The notes under the pieces: generated by a model
Seen by the model: only the letters and a program-made list of their open reading frames with translations
Database searches by the model: none
What the model was told of the DNA's origin: nothing
Assembly: GCA_001657395.1 (NCBI GenBank)
Contig: LYSY01000005.1
Location: 62,001 to 126,000, forward strand
Direction: 5' to 3'
Source: Rhodospirillales bacterium BBD 1991-14
GTDB lineage: Bacteria; Pseudomonadota; Alphaproteobacteria; Kiloniellales; Kiloniellaceae
DNA: 64,000 nucleotides
Part shown: in pieces, positions 58,496-64,000 of the stretch
How the letters are laid out: every line of letters starts with the position of its first letter
How positions within the stretch are numbered: position 1 is the first letter of the stretch
Position numbers and translations under genes: made by a program

Positions 58496-60886
58496 GTGCC
58501 GCGCAAGAAGGAACCGGCTGCCAAGGCCCGCTCCGCCCCCTTCCCCACCAAGGAACAGGTCCTCACCTTCATCAAGGAAAGCGCCGAGCCGGTGGGCAAG
58601 CGCGAGATCGCCCGTGCCTTTCGCATCAAGGGCAATGATCGCATCCGGCTGAAGGCCCTTCTGAAGGATCTGCAGGCCGATGGCCTGCTCGAGCGCCAGA
58701 CCGGCCGGCGCCATGCGACGCCGGGGCATCTCCCTTCGGTTATGGTGATCGAAGTGAGCGAGCTCGACGAGGACGGCGAGCTGCGGGCGCGTCCCGCCGT
58801 CTGGGAAGACGAGGCACCGCCACCGACCATCTATCTCGCGCCGCCGCGCGGCAGCCGCTCCGCCCTGGCGGTCGGCGAAAGGGTGCTGGCACGGCTCAAG
58901 AAGACCAGCGATCAGAGCTACGAAGCCGAAGTCATCCGCAAGCTTGACCGGCCGCAGCGCCGGGTTCTCGGCCTCTACGAGCGGAGCGACGAAGGCGGGC
59001 GCCTGCGTCCCACCGACCGGCGCGCCAAGCGCGATTTCATCCTTTCTTCCGAGAATGCCGGCGAAGCCCAACCGGGCGAACTGGTGCTGGCGGAGATTCT
59101 ACCGGAGCGCCGCCGGGGGCCACGCCTCGGCCTCCGTTCGGTGCGGGTCATCCAGCGCCTCGGGCGCGGCGACGACCCGAAGGCGCTCAGCCTCATCACC
59201 TTGCACGAGCACGGCCTGATCAGCGAGTTTCCGGAGGACGCCGTCGCCGAAGCGGAGGCCGCCGGCCCCGCGAAGCTTGCAAAGCGGGAGGACCTGCGCG
59301 CCGTTCCCCTGGTGACGATTGACGGTGCCGACGCCAGGGACTTCGACGATGCCGTCTTCGCCGAGCCGGACGACGACCCGAAAAACACCGGCGGCTGGCA
59401 CCTGCTGGTCGCGATCGCCGATGTCGCCCACTACGTCCGCCCGGGCAGCCCGCTGGACCGCTCGGCCTACGCCCGCGGCAACTCGGTCTACTTTCCCGAC
59501 CGCGTCCTGCCGATGCTGCCCACCGCGCTGTCCAACGGCTGGTGCTCGCTGAACCCGAAGGAGGACCGGCCCTGCATGGCGGTCCATCTTTGGATCGATG
59601 CCGAGGGCCGCCTGCTGCGCCAGCGCTTCGTGCGCGGGCTGATGCGCTCGGCCGCGCGGCTGACCTACGAAGAGGTGCAGGCCGCCCATGAGGGCAGCCC
59701 GGCGCCGGGGAGTGACAGCAAGAACGAGGCGGTGATGGCCCAGGTGCTGCCGCCGCTCTACGGCGCCTTTGCCGCTCTCATCAAGGCGCGGGAGAAGCGC
59801 GGCACGCTCGAACTGGACCTGCCGGAACGCAAGGTCCGCCTCGCAGAGGACGGTCGGGTCGTCGCCATTGAGGCGCGCGAGCGCCTGGACAGCCACCGCC
59901 TGATCGAAGAGTTCATGATCGCGGCCAATGTGGCCGCCGCCCGCGAGCTGGAGCGGCTCGGTCAGCTCTGCATGTACCGGGTTCATGACAAGCCGGACCC
60001 GGTGCGCCTCAAGGCCCTGGCAGAGGTGCTGCGCGGCCTCGGACTGCGCTTGAACGCCAGCCAGGTGGTGCGTCCGCGCATGCTCACACAGCTTCTGGTG
60101 AAGGTCGCGGGCCAGGCGGAGGCCGGCCTCGTCAACGACCTCATTCTGCGGGCGCAGAGCCAGGCGATCTACAGCCCGGAGAACATCGGCCACTTCGGGC
60201 TCGCCCTCACCCACTACGCCCACTTCACGTCGCCCATCCGGCGCTATGCGGATCTTCTGGTGCACAGGGCGCTCATTGCGGGACTGGGGCTCGGCAAAGA
60301 CGGACTGCCGCCGGATGCGGAGGGCCGCTTTGACGAGGCCGCCACCCACATCAGCACCACCGAGCGCCAGGCCGCTGCCGCAGAGCGCGATGCGGTCGAC
60401 CGCTTCACCGCGGCCTTCCTGCAGGACCAGGTCGGAGCGGACTTCAGCGGGCGGATCAACGGCGTCACCCGCTTCGGGCTGTTCATCACCCTCGACGACA
60501 GCGGGGCCGATGGTCTCGTCCCCATCAGCACCCTGCCTGACGACTTCTATCGTCATGTGGAGGCGCGCCACAGTCTGGAGGGCGAACGCTGGGGCCGGGT
60601 CTACCGGCTCGGCGACCGGGTGCGCGTGCGCCTGCTGGAGTCGAATCCCGTCACCGGCGGCCTCATTCTCGCCCTGCTCGAGTCGGGCGATAACTCAACC
60701 CAGGATAGTGAATCATCGGACAGTACCCGTGAAAAGTGGGATCCCCTGAACCCTGCCCGGACCCCGTCGGCCAAGGCCCGAAAATTGCCACAAAAGCAGG
60801 GCAGAAAGAAAACCCGGATCAAGTCCGGGCGCAAATCGCCTCCCGGCACCAAGGGCCGGGCACGCAGAGATCGAAAGGACCGGTAG
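58496..60886 (+). CDS. rnr: Ribonuclease R
   Basis: A 796-residue RNB exonuclease with GTG start 6 bp after topA. An N-terminal winged helix (PFPTKEQVLTFIKESAEPVGKREIARAF) and a cold-shock-like domain precede the RNB catalytic centre IDGADARDFDDAVFAEPD (about residues 276-293, with the Asp cluster). LDRSAYARGNSVYFPDRVLPMLP and HFTSPIRRYADLLVHR follow. A C-terminal S1 domain and a basic Lys/Arg tail close it. It degrades structured RNA; co-transcribed with topA. Confidence 0.95.
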   Translation: MPRKKEPAAKARSAPFPTKEQVLTFIKESAEPVGKREIARAFRIKGNDRIRLKALLKDLQADGLLERQTGRRHATPGHLPSVMVIEVSELDEDGELRARPAVWEDEAPPPTIYLAPPRGSRSALAVGERVLARLKKTSDQSYEAEVIRKLDRPQRRVLGLYERSDEGGRLRPTDRRAKRDFILSSENAGEAQPGELVLAEILPERRRGPRLGLRSVRVIQRLGRGDDPKALSLITLHEHGLISEFPEDAVAEAEAAGPAKLAKREDLRAVPLVTIDGADARDFDDAVFAEPDDDPKNTGGWHLLVAIADVAHYVRPGSPLDRSAYARGNSVYFPDRVLPMLPTALSNGWCSLNPKEDRPCMAVHLWIDAEGRLLRQRFVRGLMRSAARLTYEEVQAAHEGSPAPGSDSKNEAVMAQVLPPLYGAFAALIKAREKRGTLELDLPERKVRLAEDGRVVAIEARERLDSHRLIEEFMIAANVAAARELERLGQLCMYRVHDKPDPVRLKALAEVLRGLGLRLNASQVVRPRMLTQLLVKVAGQAEAGLVNDLILRAQSQAIYSPENIGHFGLALTHYAHFTSPIRRYADLLVHRALIAGLGLGKDGLPPDAEGRFDEAATHISTTERQAAAAERDAVDRFTAAFLQDQVGADFSGRINGVTRFGLFITLDDSGADGLVPISTLPDDFYRHVEARHSLEGERWGRVYRLGDRVRVRLLESNPVTGGLILALLESGDNSTQDSESSDSTREKWDPLNPARTPSAKARKLPQKQGRKKTRIKSGRKSPPGTKGRARRDRKDR

Positions 60887-61053
60887 AGAATTATTACTTG
60901 GGCGTTAACGAATCTTTGACGCTACAGAGTGCTTACTAACAGGCGCGAAGTGTTGAAATTCTCTTTGGGCCGGCGAATTTGCGCTTTGCGTGGAGTTAAC
61001 GACTTCGTTTATGTTTGGTCCAAGGGGCGCGACGGGGGTTGCTAAGGGTGGCA

Positions 61054-62670
61054 ATGAGGTCTGGGTCGTTCACGACCATCGAGTTGAAAATGTTTGAGTT
61101 CCGCGGGCTGCTGCGGCGCGCGGGTCCTCTATGCCTCGCCTTCCTTATGGTCGCCTGCGCATCGCAGGACTCGGCGCCGCCGGCCGGTTACGACGAAGCG
61201 CGGGCCGGCCACCTGTTCAGCACCGGCTATGGCTACGTTTCCGACATCTTTATCGAAGAGGTGACCGTTTCCCAGTTGGCGATTGCGGGCATGGGCAGCC
61301 TGGCCAGCATCGATCCGGCCATCGGCGTGGCCCGGGACGGCGATCTGGTGCGTGTCAGCATCGATGGCACCTCGATGGCCAGCTATCCGGCCCCGAACTC
61401 CGACGATGCCAAAGCCTGGGGTGCGTTGACGGCGGCCGCTATCAGCGCCAGCCGTTATCACTCGGTCGATCTCGACAGCGCCAACCCGGAGCAGCTCTAT
61501 GAAGCTGTCTTTGACGGTGTCCTCAGCCAGCTCGACAGCTTTTCCCGTTATGCCGGACGCGAAGCCGCACGGGAAAACCGGGCCAGTCGTGACGGCTTCG
61601 GCGGGATCGGAATCAGAATTCGCCTGATCGAGGAGGGTGTGCTGATTCTCTCGGTCATGGAGGACACGCCGGCCGAGGACGCTGGCCTTGCAAGCGATGA
61701 CGTGATCACCGCAATCGACGGCGCGCCTGTCGAGGGGCTTTCCCAGCGCCAGGTGGTCCGCCGCCTGCGCGGACCGGTTCGCTCCGAAGTCAACCTTACG
61801 ATCGATCGCAATGCCAGCGAGACGGCGCTTCAGGTGAAAGTGAAGCGCGCCCACATCGTGCCGCAGACCGTGTCCTATCGCCGGGAAGGCAATCTGGCCT
61901 ACATCCGCCTGTCCAGCTTCAACAAGCGCACCACGGACAGCCTGAAGCAGAAGGTCAAGCAGATCGAGAACGAGTTCGGCGACGACCTGAAAGGTCTCAT
62001 TCTCGATCTTCGCGGCAATCCGGGCGGCTTTCTCGACCAGGCCGTTGAGGTCTCCGATCTCTTCGTCAGCGACAGCCGGATTGTCGCGACCCATGGCCGC
62101 CACCCCGACAGCCATCAGTACTTCAGCGCCGGCCGCGGCGACCTTATCGCCCGTGTGCCCATGGTCGTGCTGGTCGACGGAGGCTCCGCATCGGCTGCCG
62201 AGATTGTCGCCGCCGCCCTTCAGGACTCAGGCCGCGCCGTGGTGGTCGGCAGCACCTCCTTCGGCAAAGGCACGGTGCAGCGGATCGAACAGCTGCCCAA
62301 CCAGGGCGAGTTGACCCTGACCTGGGCGCGCTTCCACGCACCCTCGGGCTACGCCCTGCACCGCCGCGGTGTCATGCCTGACATCTGCACCTCCGGCGAG
62401 GTTTCCGATCTCGACGATGTGGTGATGCTGATCGACAGCGGCGCCCTGCCCCTGGATCGGGGTCTGCGGCTGCAGCAGATCGACCTCAACGACGATCAGG
62501 CGGTCGAGGACCTGCGGGCCAACTGCCCCTCGCGGGAAGAGCAGACCGAGCTCGATCTTGAAGTGGCAACCCAGCTCCTCGAGGACCCGACCCTCTTTGC
62601 CCGGGTCGTCGAAGGCGCTCCGGACACGGCGCAGAGAAGCGGTGGCCTTGTAAAGGCCTCCGGAGGCTGA
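61054..62670 (+). CDS. S41 family C-terminal processing peptidase, lipoprotein
   Basis: About 538 residues; I start at ATG 61054 (AAGGGTGG upstream), ATG 61090 being the alternative. A lipobox (LCLAFLMVAC) predicts a membrane-anchored lipoprotein. A PDZ domain (SRDGFGGIGIRIRLIEEGVLILSVMEDTPAEDAG) precedes the protease, with catalytic Ser in VDGGSASAAEIVAAAL and Lys in TSFGKGTVQRIEQL. Substrates are C-termini of periplasmic proteins or signalling factors. Its own promoter is expected in 60887-61053, where no other gene is seen. Confidence 0.9.
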   Translation: MRSGSFTTIELKMFEFRGLLRRAGPLCLAFLMVACASQDSAPPAGYDEARAGHLFSTGYGYVSDIFIEEVTVSQLAIAGMGSLASIDPAIGVARDGDLVRVSIDGTSMASYPAPNSDDAKAWGALTAAAISASRYHSVDLDSANPEQLYEAVFDGVLSQLDSFSRYAGREAARENRASRDGFGGIGIRIRLIEEGVLILSVMEDTPAEDAGLASDDVITAIDGAPVEGLSQRQVVRRLRGPVRSEVNLTIDRNASETALQVKVKRAHIVPQTVSYRREGNLAYIRLSSFNKRTTDSLKQKVKQIENEFGDDLKGLILDLRGNPGGFLDQAVEVSDLFVSDSRIVATHGRHPDSHQYFSAGRGDLIARVPMVVLVDGGSASAAEIVAAALQDSGRAVVVGSTSFGKGTVQRIEQLPNQGELTLTWARFHAPSGYALHRRGVMPDICTSGEVSDLDDVVMLIDSGALPLDRGLRLQQIDLNDDQAVEDLRANCPSREEQTELDLEVATQLLEDPTLFARVVEGAPDTAQRSGGLVKASGG

Positions 62671-62686
62671 TAGGAAAAAAATCTTG

Positions 62687-62710
62687 AGCCGATCCGGCCC
62701 CGGATCGGCT
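62687..62710 (+). terminator. Hairpin after the S41 peptidase gene
   Basis: AGCCGATCCG/CGGATCGGCT is a perfect 10 bp stem 17 bp after the stop, preceded by an A run (GGAAAAAAATC), and lacks a strong T tail in the plus direction. Confidence 0.5.
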
Positions 62711-62737
62711 TGACAGTCTGCCCGAGACCGCTATTTT
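62710..62737 (+). promoter_or_regulatory. Sigma-70-like promoter of rpmG
   Basis: TTGACA (62710-62715), 16 bp spacer, TATTTT (62732-62737), 55 bp before the rpmG start. Good match to the housekeeping consensus. Confidence 0.65.
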
Positions 62738-62791
62738 CCCCCGCACTCCCCGACACATCTGGTGTCGAGTACAGGTTAAAGGACAGCGGAC

Positions 62792-62959
62792 ATGGCCAAG
62801 CCAGCCACGCAATTGATCAAGATGGTGAGCACCGCGGACACCGGCTACTTCTACGTGGCCAAGAAGAACCCGCGCACCATGACCGAGAAGCTGGAGCTTC
62901 GGAAGTACGATCCCGTTGCGCGCAAGCACGTGATCTTCAAGGAATCCAAAATGAAGTGA
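62792..62959 (+). CDS. rpmG: 50S ribosomal protein L33
   Basis: A 55-residue protein, [20 protein letters not shown] followed by YVAKKNPRT and a basic end ([13 protein letters not shown]). Length and the [17 protein letters not shown] core are diagnostic of L33 of the cysteine-free type. It is too short for many ORF finders. Own promoter upstream and terminator downstream. Confidence 0.97.
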   Translation: MAKPATQLIKMVSTADTGYFYVAKKNPRTMTEKLELRKYDPVARKHVIFKESKMK

Positions 62960-63000
62960 GGCCGGGCCGCCGTTGGCGGCTATGGATCACCCAGCGCTGA

Positions 63001-63025
63001 ACGGCCGCCCTGACGCGGCCGTTTT
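63001..63025 (+). terminator. Intrinsic terminator after rpmG
   Basis: ACGGCCGC/GCGGCCGT with a 6-base loop followed by TTT, 41 bp after the rpmG stop. It lies between convergent genes and may serve both. Confidence 0.75.
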
Positions 63026-63067
63026 GCATTTCGGGTATGGCCCTCAGGATAGGGCCCGCGGGTCGGC

Positions 63068-64000
63068 CTAGTCGGCGCCGGCGGCAGTGGCGGAGGACGA
63101 GCGCTGGGCGCGGCGTTCCAGTTCCGCCGAACGGACGCAGTTCCGACCGCCGGCCTTCGCCGCATAAAGCGCCTCGTCGGCGCGGGAAATCAGCGTCTCC
63201 GGTGTCTCCGTCGGATCGCGGGTCGTCGCCACCCCGACCGAGACCGTGACCTCCAGCGGCGCGTCGCTGCCGGAAACCTCGAAGGTCTGGCCGGCGACCA
63301 GGCTCCGGACCCGTTCGGCCACGTTCACGGCCACGTCGATGTCGGCATCGGGCATCACGATCACGAACTCCTCACCGCCATAGCGGCAAACGAGGTCGAT
63401 GTCGCGGACCCCGTCGGAGACCCGCTCGGCCAGCTCGCGCAGGACCTCGTCCCCCGAGGTATGCCCGTAAGTGTCGTTGACGCTCTTGAAGTGATCGAGA
63501 TCGAACATCAGAAGAGAGACGGGCTTCACGGTTTCCGCGATCTCGATGATCTTGCGGTCGAGGTGAGCGTTCATGTAACGCCGGTTGTAGACGCCGGTCA
63601 GCGTGTCGGTGTAGGCCAGCGCAACCGAGCTGCGCAGCATGTCGCTCAGCTTGTCGTGATAGCGGCGCCGGCGGATCTGGGTGCGCGTGCGGGCCCGCAG
63701 CTCGTTGCGGTCGATCGGCTTGATGACATAGTCGGTGACGCCAATCTCAAGCCCCTTTGGCAGACGCGGCAGGTCCTCTTCATCCAGCAGCAGCAGGATG
63801 GGAACGTGCCGCGTGTCCTCCTGGGAGCGGAACTGCGAGCACAGACGCAGGCCGTCCTCCTGGCCCAGATGCAGGCTGACGATCAGCAGGTCGTAGGCCG
63901 TGCCCTGCGTGGCGTTGAGGGCTTCCGATGCCGTCCGCACGTGGTCGGTTCGGTGCCCGTCCTCACCCAGATAGTCGGCGACCTTGGCGGCCAGGGTATC
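63068..64000 (-). CDS. pleD: PleD-type response regulator with GGEEF diguanylate cyclase domain, partial
   Basis: The frame stays open through the right edge, so the N-terminus is missing. Visible are most of a receiver domain (YDLLIVSLHLGQEDGLRLC, ...TDYVIKPIDRNELRAR with the conserved Lys-Pro) and a complete cyclase domain (DTLTGVYNRRYMNAHL, MFDLDHFKSVNDTYGH, RYGGEEFVIVMPD). The GGEEF form is the one found in Caulobacter PleD, a c-di-GMP synthase controlling the motile-to-sessile transition. The R-x-x-D I-site is recognisable as RDID before the RYGGEEF. Ends in a short Ala/Ser-rich tail. Confidence 0.92.
   Translation of the reverse strand, partial: DTLAAKVADYLGEDGHRTDHVRTASEALNATQGTAYDLLIVSLHLGQEDGLRLCSQFRSQEDTRHVPILLLLDEEDLPRLPKGLEIGVTDYVIKPIDRNELRARTRTQIRRRRYHDKLSDMLRSSVALAYTDTLTGVYNRRYMNAHLDRKIIEIAETVKPVSLLMFDLDHFKSVNDTYGHTSGDEVLRELAERVSDGVRDIDLVCRYGGEEFVIVMPDADIDVAVNVAERVRSLVAGQTFEVSGSDAPLEVTVSVGVATTRDPTETPETLISRADEALYAAKAGGRNCVRSAELERRAQRSSSATAAGAD

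Noticed and set aside
1-64000. CRISPR array
   Set aside because: No regularly spaced repeats of 24-40 bp and no cas-like genes were seen.

Overview
This 64 kb window is high-GC DNA from an alphaproteobacterium, most likely in or near the Rhodospirillales/Kiloniellales. The evidence for that is the gene content and order on the right: gatCAB, ruvX, pyrB-pyrC-plsY-dprA-topA-rnr, an S41 peptidase, rpmG, then a PleD-type GGEEF regulator. DUF2336, DUF6362-type and ChrR-cupin proteins also fit. Glycine-betaine uptake and a trehalose cluster suggest a salt- or drought-exposed lifestyle; that is an inference.

Layout. 1-6.85 kb: a minus-strand betaine-type ABC transporter (proX-proV-proW) followed by an FAD amine oxidoreductase and an amidase that runs off the left edge, with a divergent LysR regulator. 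6.9-25.5 kb: an accessory region dominated by vitamin B12. Three cobalamin riboswitches are visible. The first (7.2 kb) leads btuB-btuF-btuC-btuD-tonB plus an unrecognised protein. The second (17.4 kb, minus strand) leads gbcA-gbcB, a Rieske-type glycine-betaine demethylase. The third (17.7 kb, plus strand) leads a small protein, a BtuF-like protein without a signal peptide, and a DUF1289 protein whose C-terminal domain is homologous to the last gene of the btu operon. A TroABCD-like Mn/Zn importer with a GDT1-family transporter follows (20.4-24.7 kb), behind a Fur-like box and bracketed by gene fragments (HxlR, EamA, serine recombinase).

25.5-31.3 kb: a remnant of a tRNA-fMet 3' end (a likely attachment site), two paralogous tyrosine integrases with a helix-turn-helix reading frame, a SOUL protein, small membrane proteins and a methyltransferase. 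Pieces related to the tRNA-fMet tail recur near 6.9 and 14.6 kb, which suggests step-wise accretion of islands.

31.5-35.4 kb: two TadE-like pseudopilins, hspQ, and a DUF6362/repressor group in which a LexA-type XRE-S24 regulator faces a divergent gene across three repeated operators. 35.6-40.6 kb: a tight otsB-GH15-otsA-glk operon able to make, hydrolyse and rephosphorylate trehalose. 40.7-45.6 kb: an EamA transporter, two paralogous GSTs, a cupin and a DUF2336 protein. 45.7-64 kb: housekeeping genes (gatB, GNAT, gatA, gatC, ruvX, a CoA-transferase, pyrB, a pyrC homologue with a degraded metal motif, plsY, dprA, topA, rnr, ctp-like protease, rpmG, pleD).

The most interesting material is the B12 island: a cobalamin riboswitch in front of an oxygen-dependent betaine demethylase, and an undescribed domain shared by two separate B12-riboswitch operons.
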